NCBI RefSeq assembly: GCF_003148805.1
Contig: NZ_QGGX01000004.1
Span: 186,001-250,000 of the forward strand
Direction of reading: 5' to 3'
DNA: 64,000 nucleotides
Origin: Aminobacter sp. AP02
GTDB lineage: Bacteria; Pseudomonadota; Alphaproteobacteria; Rhizobiales; Rhizobiaceae
Part shown: positions 35,297 to 43,389 of the stretch, piece by piece
Numbering within the stretch: position 1 is the stretch's first letter
How the letters are laid out: the number at the start of each line of letters is the position of its first letter
The notes under the pieces: model-generated
The model's database searches: none
Seen by the model: only the letters and a program-made list of their open reading frames with translations
Told to the model about the DNA's origin: nothing
Made by a program: the position numbers and the translations under genes

Positions 35297-36277
35297 TCAT
35301 GCGTCTTGCACCAGATGGCAGGCCACGCGCGTTCCGCTGGCGAGCGTGCGCACTGCGGGAAGCTCGCGTGCGCACTGGGCCGTCGCCATCGGGCAACGCG
35401 GATGGAAGGTGCAGCCGGATGGCGGCTTGAGCGGGCTCGGCACCTCGCCTGCGGCCACTACCCGGTCCCGGTGAGGCTTTTCAATGTTCGGGATCGTCTG
35501 CAACAGCATCTGCGTATAGGGATGCCGCGGCTTGGCGAACAGCTCCTCGGTCTCGCCTTCCTCGACGATGCGCCCGAGATACATCACCGCGATGCGGTCC
35601 GACATGTGGCGTACAACGCTCATGTCGTGGCTGATGAACAGGTAGGTCAGCCCGAACTCATCCTGCAGGCGACGCATCAGGTTGAGCACTTGCGCCTGCA
35701 CCGACACGTCGAGTGCCGAGGTCGGCTCGTCGCAGACCAGGAAGCGCGGCTCGCTGGCGAGAGCGCGGGCGATCGAAATGCGCTGGCGCTGGCCGCCTGA
35801 AAATTCATGCGGGAACTTGTCGCCATCGGAGGCCGATAGTCCGACGGTCTTCAACAGTTCCGCCACGCGCTCGTCGATCTCCGCCGCGGTATTCCTGAGC
35901 TTCAGCTCGCGGATCGGCTCGGCGATGATGTTCTTCACCCGCCAGCGTGGGTTAAGCGAGGCGTAGGGGTCCTGGAAGATCATCTGGGCCGACAGCGGCT
36001 TGCCGTCTTCGCCAGGCGCAAAGCGCATCTCGCCACTGTTTGCCCGGTACAACCCGGTCACCAGGCGCGCGACGGTCGACTTGCCGCAACCACTTTCGCC
36101 GACGAGGCTGAGACAACCGCCGAGCGGCACCTCGAAACTGATGTCGTTGACGGCCTGCAGATATTGCCGCGGCTTGCGCTCGACCACGCGGTTGAGCCAC
36201 GGGGCCGAAACGTCGAACGTCTTGACGAGCCCGTCGACGCTGAGCGCCGAGGTCTTGTGTGCAGTCATCGCGGTCAT
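35297..36277 (-). CDS. Peptide ABC transporter ATPase, DppF/OppF type
   Basis: A 326-residue ATPase. Walker A GESGCGKST, signature FSGGQRQRISIARAL, Walker B FLVCDEPTSALD and the C-terminal oligopeptide element HPYTQMLL, followed by cysteine-containing CTFHPRCPMATAQC. The last element is typical of DppF and its relatives. The ATG at 36277 follows AGGAGGAACCGC and overlaps the upstream stop by four bases. Last gene of the long minus-strand operon from 41877. Confidence 0.92.
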   Translation of the reverse strand: MTAMTAHKTSALSVDGLVKTFDVSAPWLNRVVERKPRQYLQAVNDISFEVPLGGCLSLVGESGCGKSTVARLVTGLYRANSGEMRFAPGEDGKPLSAQMIFQDPYASLNPRWRVKNIIAEPIRELKLRNTAAEIDERVAELLKTVGLSASDGDKFPHEFSGGQRQRISIARALASEPRFLVCDEPTSALDVSVQAQVLNLMRRLQDEFGLTYLFISHDMSVVRHMSDRIAVMYLGRIVEEGETEELFAKPRHPYTQMLLQTIPNIEKPHRDRVVAAGEVPSPLKPPSGCTFHPRCPMATAQCARELPAVRTLASGTRVACHLVQDA

Positions 36278-37257
36278 GCGGTTCCTCCTGCATTGATCCA
36301 GCACGCACTAGCTCCCGCACCCGCCGGCGTCAGGCTCGGCCGGTCGCGCGAACAGCGCGGTCCGGCGTCCCTGCAGCGCGGATTGAAGGCGCAACCGTTT
36401 GGAATGGCATCGAGCCTCGGCATCGAGCCGTCGATCTGGTTGAGCCGCTCGACACGCGCACCAAGTGCGGGGATCGAAGCCATCAGCCCGCGCGTATAGG
36501 GATGCTTTGGCGCATGCAGCACCTCGGCGACAGGCCCGATCTCGACGAGGCGGCCTGCATACATTACCGCGATGCGGTCGGCGGTTTCGGCGATGACGCC
36601 CATGTCGTGGGTCACCAGCATCACCGCCGTCTGCTTCTCCTTGCACAGTTTGCGCAATAACGAGGTGATCTGCGCCTGGATCGACACGTCGAGCGCCGTA
36701 GTCGGTTCGTCGGCTATGATCAGCTTCGGCGATGCGGCCAGTGCCAGCGCGATGACCACGCGCTGACGCATGCCGCCGGAAAACTGGTGCGGGTACTGGT
36801 TGAAGCGGTCTTCCGGCGATGGAATGCCGACATCCTTGAGCAGCGAAATCGCCCGCGCCCTGGCTTCCGCCCGGCCCATGTCGAGATGCTGCCGGATGGT
36901 CTCGGTGAGTTGCGCGCCAACCGTGAACAGCGGGTTGAGCGAGGTCAGCGGGTCCTGGAAAATCGCGCCGATCTCGCGGCCGCGGATCGTCTCCATCTCG
37001 CGGTCGCTAAGCTGGTCGATGCGACGATCACCGAGCCAGATCTCGCCATCGGCGATGCGGCCCGGCCGCTCGAGCAGGCCCTGGATCGCCAGCCCCGTCA
37101 TCGACTTGCCGGCACCGGATTCGCCGACCACGCCCAGGATCTCGCCAGGGCGGATCGACAGGCTCACTTCGGAAAGAGCGGTCGCCACCCCGCGGCGGCC
37201 AGGGAACTCGACCTTGAGGTTACGTACTTCAAGCACTGCCTTCTCGGTGTCAGCCAT
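36274..37257 (-). CDS. Peptide ABC transporter ATPase, DppD/OppD type
   Basis: A 327-residue ATPase with Walker A GESGAGKSM, Q-loop IFQDPLTSLNP, signature FSGGMRQRVVIALAL, Walker B LIIADEPTTALD and the terminal element HPYTRGLM, then CAFNPRCRDAGPRC. It pairs with the DppF-type ATPase. The start overlaps the end of the upstream amidohydrolase gene by 8 bp, which shows the transporter and enzyme genes are translated as one set. Confidence 0.93.
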   Translation of the reverse strand: MADTEKAVLEVRNLKVEFPGRRGVATALSEVSLSIRPGEILGVVGESGAGKSMTGLAIQGLLERPGRIADGEIWLGDRRIDQLSDREMETIRGREIGAIFQDPLTSLNPLFTVGAQLTETIRQHLDMGRAEARARAISLLKDVGIPSPEDRFNQYPHQFSGGMRQRVVIALALAASPKLIIADEPTTALDVSIQAQITSLLRKLCKEKQTAVMLVTHDMGVIAETADRIAVMYAGRLVEIGPVAEVLHAPKHPYTRGLMASIPALGARVERLNQIDGSMPRLDAIPNGCAFNPRCRDAGPRCSRDRPSLTPAGAGASACWINAGGTA

Positions 37258-38746
37258 TATCGTTGACCTCTATCGGGTAGCTGGGCGGGAAGATCTCCGA
37301 AACCGGCGGGTTGGCCCAGCTGCGTTCCGGATACTTGGCGATGAGACCGTCGAACTGGCGCTGGGCCTGCTGGCGTGCCGCCTTCATGTCGATGCCGGCA
37401 ACCTCGCCGAAGCGCATCGACAGACGCCCGTCGACGAACACGGCCTGCGTTACCTTGCCCGAGCCGCCTGTCACCAGCGTGGTGATCGGATCGATGGATG
37501 GCGCCATGACCGCGTCATCCACGCCGAACACTGCAATGTCGGCACGCGCGCCTGGAACAAGCTTGCCCAGGTCGTCGCGGCCAAGCGCCTTGGCGCCGCC
37601 AAGCGTTGCGGCATCGAACAGGTCGGCGCTGCGGACACGATCAGGGGCACCGTCGTTGATGCGGCAGGCGATCAGGCCAACGAGCAGGTTCATAAGCATG
37701 TCGGCAGGTGTCGTGTCGGTGCCCATCGCGATGTTGATGCCGCGCGCCTTGCACTTCGAGAACGAGTTGAGCGTGCTGCCACCACGTGCCGAGACCAGCG
37801 GGCAATGCACGATCGACACGCCGTTGTCGGCATAGAGCCCGAGGTCTTCGTCGGTGGCGTTGGTGGCGTGCGGGGCGATCAGCCGCTCGTTGAGCAGGCC
37901 GGCACGCGCCAGCCACACGGGCGCGGTCGTGCCATGCAGCTTGCGGACGGTTTCGACCTCCATCGAGCCCTGCGCCATGTGCAGGCGGATCTTGCAGCCA
38001 AGCTCTTCAGCCGCAGCCTGGGTCTGGCGCAGAAGCTCTTCCGTGCAGGTCTCGACGCGATCAGGCACCAGCATGCCACGCACCAGGTCGCCATGACGGC
38101 CGGTCTGACGGCCGATATAGTCGACCGCGTCGCGCAGGCCGGCGAGGCCGCGCGCCTCATTGAACACGGCCTCCATCCGACCCGGCGCCTCAAGCACCAT
38201 GCCACCGGCGCGATAGGCCGGGCTGAGGTAGACACGTAGGCCGAGATCGCCGGCCGCGTCGGCTGCCGCGTCGAACTCGGCGACCGTCTCGCCCCACTCA
38301 CGATAAAACAGCGAGGCGATGGGGGCTGCGGTGGTGATGCCGTTCAAAAGGAGCTGGCCGAAGGCAAAGCGCTTCTGGAAGGCAAGCTCTTCTTGCGAAT
38401 ACATCTCGTAGGGACCGGCCTCGACATAGTGGCGCGGCCATACGCGGCCCTTGGCCCAGCCCGGGTGATGGTCGATGCCCAAAATGGTGGTGTCGAGATC
38501 CGACAGCGCGTCGAGGTCGATGAGGCCAGGGCTGACGAGTGCGGCGCCGAAATCGATGCGGCGAGCGACCTCACCGGTGAAATCGGTGCCGACATAGACA
38601 ACCTCGCCGCCCTCGACGACGACCTGGCCATTGGGGATCAGCCGGTGGCTGCCATCGCGGTGTCCGAGCACCCAGGCGGCTGTGATCAGCGTACGCCCAT
38701 CGGGGCGCTTGCCGAGTTCAAGTGTTTCGAGAACCTGCCTGGTCAT
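37250..38746 (-). CDS. Atypical amidohydrolase lacking the HxH metal motif (paralogue 2)
   Basis: A 498-residue close paralogue of the 28134-29612 product; by eye well over half of the residues are the same. Here the HxH site reads D79-A80-L81 (PGLIDLDALSD). The later ligands remain: RLHMAQG, RLIAPHATN and MGTDTTPADML. Strongly conserved between the two are YREWGETVAEFDAAADAAG and PGWAKGR-WPR-YVE, so these may form the altered active site. It lies between the deaminase and ATPase genes, overlapping both. Function unknown; it may be a hydrolase with altered metal use. Confidence 0.82.
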   Translation of the reverse strand: MTRQVLETLELGKRPDGRTLITAAWVLGHRDGSHRLIPNGQVVVEGGEVVYVGTDFTGEVARRIDFGAALVSPGLIDLDALSDLDTTILGIDHHPGWAKGRVWPRHYVEAGPYEMYSQEELAFQKRFAFGQLLLNGITTAAPIASLFYREWGETVAEFDAAADAAGDLGLRVYLSPAYRAGGMVLEAPGRMEAVFNEARGLAGLRDAVDYIGRQTGRHGDLVRGMLVPDRVETCTEELLRQTQAAAEELGCKIRLHMAQGSMEVETVRKLHGTTAPVWLARAGLLNERLIAPHATNATDEDLGLYADNGVSIVHCPLVSARGGSTLNSFSKCKARGINIAMGTDTTPADMLMNLLVGLIACRINDGAPDRVRSADLFDAATLGGAKALGRDDLGKLVPGARADIAVFGVDDAVMAPSIDPITTLVTGGSGKVTQAVFVDGRLSMRFGEVAGIDMKAARQQAQRQFDGLIAKYPERSWANPPVSEIFPPSYPIEVNDNG

Positions 38747-39936
38747 GGCATTTCCACCGTAGCCTGGCCGTTGCGCGCGGTGACGCGGCCGCCCTTGACG
38801 ACCAGCGGACGTGGCGCGACATCGACTACCGCATGGGCAAGCGTCTCGCCTGTCAGCAGCGTCAGATCGGCCTTGCAGCCTTCCGCGATGCCGTAGCCCT
38901 CGAGACGCATGACATCGGCGCCGCCCTGCGAGACCATGTGCAGCAGATGCGCCAGCTCGATATCCGAACGCAGGCCGTTCTTCATGCCGACGATCTTGGC
39001 GCGGTCGAGCATGTCTGGCTGGCCCCAGGGGCCCCAGGTGTCGCGGATGCCGTCGCAGCCGGCGCCGACGCGCACGCCTGCCTGCTTGAGGCGCATGATC
39101 GACGGTACCGTTGCCGACGGCGCTCCCGTCGTCAGGATCGCAACGTCCAGTTCGGCGATCTGCTCGATGAGTTGGCCGACGCGCAGATAATCGTTCATGC
39201 CGAGCGCAAAGGCGTGGCTGATGGCAACCTTGCCCTGCATGCCGTTGGCGCGGATGCGCTCGAACATCAGTTCCATGGTGAAGGCGCCGAGATCGCCCGC
39301 CTCATGCAGGTGGATGTCGATAGGGCACTGGTGCTTAAGAGCCAGCGCAAAGATGGCGTCCAACTGGCCCTTGGGGTCGCGGTCGATGCCGCAAGGATCG
39401 ATACCGCCGAGAACCTCGCAGCCCTGGCCTAGCGCCTCGTCGAGCAATTCCAGCGTGCCGGGCATGACCATGACGCCCGACTGCGGGAAGGCGACGATCT
39501 CGATGTCGATGATGCCCTTGAGCTTTTCGCGCGTCTCCATCACGCCTTCGACGATCAACAGGCCATGCGTCGGGTCGATGTCGACATGGCTGCGGATATG
39601 GGTGGCGCCATGCGCGGCAAGGCCGATGGCGTGCCGCATCGACTGGCGATGCGGGTCGATGCCAATCTCGATGCGGTTCTCGCGCTCGAAGTCGATGCGC
39701 TCGCGCAGCACGGCGCGGCGATTGTTTTCGTGCCAGGGCATGCCCCAGGTTGTCTTGTCCAGGTGGGTATGCGCGTCGATCAGGCCGGGAACGGCGATCG
39801 CGCCCTTGCCGTCCTCGACAGGCATGCCGGGGTCCGCCTCGAAGCGGCCGACACCGACGATCCGTCCGTTGCGGATCAGCAGGTCGGAGTTCGCGCCGCC
39901 ATAGGGACGAACATTGCGCAGCAACAGACTAGTCAT
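38743..39936 (-). CDS. Cytosine deaminase/AtzC-like amidohydrolase
   Basis: A 397-residue enzyme of the CodA/AtzC group. It has the metal motif H56-T-H58 in PGLIDAHTHLDKT, the second site IDIHLHEAG, ISHAFALG and the Asp in GAGCDGIRDTWGPWG. The HTHLDK and DGIRDxWxPxG sequences are hallmarks of cytosine deaminase-like enzymes that act on pyrimidines, isocytosine or triazine derivatives. It overlaps the atypical amidohydrolase gene by four bases and follows the permease genes. A ring deaminase step on the imported compound is likely. Confidence 0.88.
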   Translation of the reverse strand: MTSLLLRNVRPYGGANSDLLIRNGRIVGVGRFEADPGMPVEDGKGAIAVPGLIDAHTHLDKTTWGMPWHENNRRAVLRERIDFERENRIEIGIDPHRQSMRHAIGLAAHGATHIRSHVDIDPTHGLLIVEGVMETREKLKGIIDIEIVAFPQSGVMVMPGTLELLDEALGQGCEVLGGIDPCGIDRDPKGQLDAIFALALKHQCPIDIHLHEAGDLGAFTMELMFERIRANGMQGKVAISHAFALGMNDYLRVGQLIEQIAELDVAILTTGAPSATVPSIMRLKQAGVRVGAGCDGIRDTWGPWGQPDMLDRAKIVGMKNGLRSDIELAHLLHMVSQGGADVMRLEGYGIAEGCKADLTLLTGETLAHAVVDVAPRPLVVKGGRVTARNGQATVEMP

Positions 39937-39940
39937 GCAC

Positions 39941-40891
39941 TTACCTCAGTTTCGGATTAAGCACGTCACGCAGCCAGTCGCCGAGGATGTTGACGACGAC
40001 GACGAGCAGGCAGAGCTGGATCACCGGGAACAGCACGATCCACCACGAGCCGGAAAACAGGAACTGGTTGCCGATGCGGATCAGCGTTCCGAGCGAAGGC
40101 TGGTCGGGCGGCATGCCGATGCCCAGGAACGACAAGGTCGCCTCTGTCAGGATCGCCATGCCGAAGTTCAGCGTGGCGGCGACCAGCACCGGCGTCAGCG
40201 TGTTAGGCAGAATGTGATAGGCCAGGATACGGCGCGGCGGCACCTTGAGCAGCCTTGCCGCCTGCACATATTCCTTGTTGCGCTCGACGATTGTCTGGGC
40301 GCGCACCGTGCGGGCATATTGCACCCACGCCGACAGCGAGATCGCCAGCACAAGCACGGCCGCAGCACCAATCTCACGCAGGTTGTCCGGCAGCAATTGC
40401 CGCGCAACGGTCGACACCAGGATGGCGATCAGGATTGTCGGGATCGACAGGGTGATGTCGCCGAAGCGCATCAGGAGATTGTCGGCGAAGCCGCCGAAGA
40501 AGCCGGCACACAGGCCTGCGGTCATGCCGATCAGCAACGACAGCGCCACCGAGCCGAGGCCGATGAAAATGGAGATGCGCGTGCCGTAGAGGATGGCCGA
40601 AAGCATGTCGCGGCCTTGCGTGTCGGTGCCGAGCAGGTAGGGCCATTCGCCCGTCGGCTCCCAGATCGGCGGCAGCTCGGCCTTCCACATGTCGAGCTGG
40701 GCCGCATCGTAGGGGTTCTGCGGCGCGATCAGCGGTGCGAACACCGCAGCAAGCACCAGGATGGCCAGCACAAGGGCAGCGATCATCGCCGACTTGCTGT
40801 GGGTGAAGGACCACCAGACATCGCTGTTGCGGATGCGTTTCAGCATGGTGGGACGCGCCACGGCGCCCGGTTTGGTAACGTCGGTTGTCAT
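39941..40891 (-). CDS. Peptide ABC transporter permease, DppC type
   Basis: A 316-residue DppC/OppC permease. It has the N-terminal span after WWSFTHSKSAM, the LLGTDTQGRDMLSAILYGTR motif and the EAA loop EYVQAARLLKVPPRRILAYHILPN. Ends with VNILGDWLRDVLNPKLR, the usual C-terminus (GDxLRDxLDP). 4 bp separate it from the deaminase gene and 17 bp from the DppB-type permease. Confidence 0.93.
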   Translation of the reverse strand: MTTDVTKPGAVARPTMLKRIRNSDVWWSFTHSKSAMIAALVLAILVLAAVFAPLIAPQNPYDAAQLDMWKAELPPIWEPTGEWPYLLGTDTQGRDMLSAILYGTRISIFIGLGSVALSLLIGMTAGLCAGFFGGFADNLLMRFGDITLSIPTILIAILVSTVARQLLPDNLREIGAAAVLVLAISLSAWVQYARTVRAQTIVERNKEYVQAARLLKVPPRRILAYHILPNTLTPVLVAATLNFGMAILTEATLSFLGIGMPPDQPSLGTLIRIGNQFLFSGSWWIVLFPVIQLCLLVVVVNILGDWLRDVLNPKLR

Positions 40892-40908
40892 CGACTAGCC
40901 TCCCGCTG

Positions 40909-41877
40909 TCAGTGCGAGCTACGCAGGCGCGGATCGATCACCGCATAGGTGATGTCGACCAGCGTGTTCAGCGCGACGAAGATGAATGAAATGATGCAGA
41001 GATAGGCGGCCATGACAGGGATATCGAGGAAGGTCACCGCCTGGATGAACAGCATGCCCATTCCAGGCCACTGGAAGACTGTCTCCGTGATCAGCGCAAA
41101 TGCGATCAGCGAACCGATGTTCATCGCTGTCATGGTGACGACCGGCATCAGGCAGTTGCGCAGAGCATGGCGGAAATAGATGCGCCAGCGCGGAATGCCT
41201 CGGGCCCGGGCGAATTTCACAAAATCGGAACGCAGCACTTCGAGCATCTCGGCGCGCACGAGGCGCATGATCAGCGTGATCTGGTAGAGCGACAGTGCGA
41301 TGGCTGGAAGGATCAACGCCGCACGTCCCGAAGGCGTGAGCAGGCCCGTCGACCACCAGCCGACCTGTACCACCTCACCGCGACCGAAGGACGGCGACCA
41401 ACCTAGAATGACCGAAAACACCAAGATGAGCAGGATGCCGACGACGAAACTTGGAAGCGAAACGCCGATGATCGACAGGAACTGCAGCGTTTCGGTGTAC
41501 CATCGCCCTCGCTTGATTGCGGTGAGCACGCCGAGAGGCAGGCCGGCGAACAACGAGATCAAGGTCGCCACCAGCACCAGTTCAAGCGTCGCTGGGAAGC
41601 GTTCGCCGATCAGCGTCAGCACGTCCTGGCCGTTTCGGTAGGAAATGCCGAAATCGCCCCGCGCCGCATTGCCGACAAAGTGCACGAACTGCGTGACGAC
41701 ACTGTCATTGAGACCCAGCCGCTCACGCAGGGCGTCACGGTCGGCCTGCGTCGTCTGCTCGGTGACCATGAGTTCGACTGGGTCGCCGGCAAGGCGAAAG
41801 ATCAGGAAAGCGAGCATGGCAACCGCGAGCATGACCATGACGGCATTGCCAATGCGGCTGATAATGAAAACCAGCAT
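40909..41877 (-). CDS. Peptide ABC transporter permease, DppB type
   Basis: A 322-residue DppB/OppB permease starting MLVFIISRIGNAVMVM. The family segments are GDFGISYRNGQDVLTLIGERFPATLEL, the EAA loop LRSDFVKFARARGIPRWRIYFRHALRN and VFQWPGMGMLFIQAV. First confirmed gene of the six-gene minus-strand operon. Its promoter region holds operator site D, and a short open frame with a strong ribosome site comes between. Confidence 0.93.
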   Translation of the reverse strand: MLVFIISRIGNAVMVMLAVAMLAFLIFRLAGDPVELMVTEQTTQADRDALRERLGLNDSVVTQFVHFVGNAARGDFGISYRNGQDVLTLIGERFPATLELVLVATLISLFAGLPLGVLTAIKRGRWYTETLQFLSIIGVSLPSFVVGILLILVFSVILGWSPSFGRGEVVQVGWWSTGLLTPSGRAALILPAIALSLYQITLIMRLVRAEMLEVLRSDFVKFARARGIPRWRIYFRHALRNCLMPVVTMTAMNIGSLIAFALITETVFQWPGMGMLFIQAVTFLDIPVMAAYLCIISFIFVALNTLVDITYAVIDPRLRSSH

Positions 41878-41888
41878 TTGAAGCCTCG

Positions 41889-42041
41889 TCAGTTAGGCAG
41901 GGAGCGGAGTTTGCTCCGCTTGCAAGCGGACTGATGCGCCGAGCGGCCAAAGGCAACAATTTCGCCGCTGGTTCTCCCAACACGGACGTCGGCAGCGCGG
42001 CCTACCAGTGACGGTCGCTGCCAGAGCAAGGTCTTGAACAT
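41889..42041 (-). CDS. Possible 50-residue leader protein before the permease operon
   Basis: A short frame begins with ATG at 42041, preceded on the minus strand by GGGAGG seven bases upstream, a better ribosome site than most in the window. It ends 11 bp before the permease start. The peptide, with AADVRVGRTSGEIVAFGRS in the middle, vaguely resembles the N-terminal strand of amidohydrolases (DLLIRNGRIVGVGRF in the neighbouring deaminase). It could be a real small protein, a leader peptide or the decayed start of a lost amidohydrolase. Confidence 0.35.
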   Translation of the reverse strand: MFKTLLWQRPSLVGRAADVRVGRTSGEIVAFGRSAHQSACKRSKLRSLPN

Positions 42042-42572
42042 CCTCTATCCTCCCACTTGAGGTGGCGCCTTCGTTTTCGAAGGTCATTATTCTCAAGCCG
42101 ACGCGACGCGGGCCGACGTCCACCATCTGGCGGAGCGAGCTTCCCAACTCCGGCGGCCGCTGTCTTCGCTGACCGCTCGACGGAGCAATCACTCAGTACG
42201 GCATACCTATCGTGCTGCCATATTCGTAAGCCGCCGCAGATTGTCAACTACTTTGTCGACAATCTGCGGCCAATTAGGCGACTATTGTGGCGACAGGCCT
42301 GTGCCGGTCGTTATCGAGACTGCCTGTTAGTGTCGAGCGTACGCGAGCGCTGCCAGCTCGCTCCGGCAAAAGTCCAACGAGTCCTGTGTCGGATTTGCCT
42401 ATCGCTTACGCTACCGTCGACGACGACGCGGCTGGGCCGTCGATGACGTGCCAGCGCGCATCGTTGGAGATTTTCTTGGGCGAGGGCAGATCACGCTGCT
42501 CGCTGAACCGGAATTGAGCGTTTCTATCGCCTAGACTGTCGATAGCGCCACTCGCCGTGAAACCTTGATGGC
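42042..42572. other. Promoter-bearing interval between the island and vapBC
   Basis: No gene beyond the short frame at 41889-42041 and the vapC remnant. It holds a hairpin, CCTTCG-TTTT-CGAAGG (42068-42083), and the large dyad of site D (42234-42269). The right half (42290-42570) shows no recognisable structure. Confidence 0.6.
42234..42269. promoter_or_regulatory. Candidate GntR/FCD operator pair with a 12-12-12 dyad, site D
   Basis: CCGCAGATTGTC (42234-42245) and GACAATCTGCGG (42258-42269) form a perfect 12-bp inverted repeat with a 12-base spacer. Within it two abutting copies of the island motif occur, ATTGTCAACTAC (42240-42251) and TTTGTCGACAAT (42252-42263). On the minus strand a TTGACA sits inside the site, and AATATG lies 17 bases after it, so the operator would cover the -35 box of the permease operon promoter. 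Confidence 0.7.
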
Positions 42573-42953
42573 TCATTTCCCTCGCATCGCCGCTCGGACG
42601 TCGGTTTGCGAAAAATCGTTGCCTTTGAAGAGGAGGGTTCATCGGCCAGCCTGGCGAGCGCGTAGGAGAAACAATCCCCATAATTCAGTCCTTGCCGTAG
42701 CGTCGCCACGCGCGCCGGGCCTGATCGGCGTGCTCAGCGTCGACCCCGACGATCTCGACACCCAACCTTGCCAGCCACAGATCGAGTTCGGCCCCGCCCG
42801 GTTCGCCGAAGCGCGTCTCAAGCACCATGGCCGCTTCAAACACCTGGCAGCCGAGATGAGGCGCACGGAATCCTCCGCGATCAACTCTTCGAAGGTCACC
42901 GCTTCAGCTTGGTTCTGGGCGATCGCCACAATTGCCGATGTATCAATGACCAT
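42573..42953 (-). pseudogene. vapC: Frameshifted VapC-type PIN-domain toxin
   Basis: The start MVIDTSAIVAIAQNQAEA carries the first PIN acidic residue. After ISAA the frame is lost, and the sequence continues in another frame as VFEAAMVLETRFGEPGGAELDLWLARLGVEIV. It then shifts again to LNYGDCFSYALARLADEP (the GDCFSYALA motif) and once more to LFKGNDFSQTDV. At least three frameshifts separate complete PIN motifs, so the toxin is inactive. The first ATG overlaps the vapB stop. The product would be an RNase of a type II toxin-antitoxin pair. Confidence 0.85.
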
Positions 42954-43207
42954 CAGCTTGGCAGCCCGCTTTCGTCGTAGCCAACTATGTCGTCGGCGCT
43001 ACGGCTGTCGAGAACGGGCATGGCACCCCAGCGCCGCCGACTGGCAGCAAGATCCTCCAGCAGCGCGGCCTTGCGCGTGTCGGATCCGAGCCTACGTATT
43101 CTCTCCTCGAGAGCGCGGCGGGTGGCGACGGTAATTGTTTCGCCTGTTCGTTCCGCAAGGCTGCAGGCAAGGCGCTCGGTCTGGGGATCCTTGATGCTCA
43201 GCGCCAT
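42953..43207 (-). CDS. vapB: VapB-family antitoxin
   Basis: An 84-residue antitoxin of the Rv0623/VapB group. It starts MALSIKDPQTERLA with AERTGETITVATRRALEERI following, the ribbon-helix-helix type DNA-binding region. The ATG at 43207 is preferred over an in-frame ATG at 43219, which would lie in the operator repeat. It is intact although its toxin gene is broken. TGATG coupling links it to the vapC remnant. Direct repeats upstream fit autoregulation. Confidence 0.85.
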   Translation of the reverse strand: MALSIKDPQTERLACSLAERTGETITVATRRALEERIRRLGSDTRKAALLEDLAASRRRWGAMPVLDSRSADDIVGYDESGLPS

Positions 43208-43218
43208 TGGGGTCTCCA

Positions 43219-43246
43219 TCTACCTAAGTGTCTATATTCTACCTAA
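43219..43246. promoter_or_regulatory. Direct repeats upstream of vapB
   Basis: TCTACCTAA occurs twice (43219-43227 and 43238-43246), 19 bp apart, just upstream of vapB. The spacing of about two helical turns suggests binding of the antitoxin on one face of the DNA. Confidence 0.5.
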
Positions 43247-43389
43247 ATGGTCTGCCGTGCACCGAACTGCAATTGGAAATGGAAATGGAATGCTGACGTT
43301 GGCGCAAGCATGATAGAAATCTATTTGACGGCCGGACACAGCGAGCCAAGGGATTTGCGGCTCAAGCAGCCGCGACACTGGCGCGGTTT

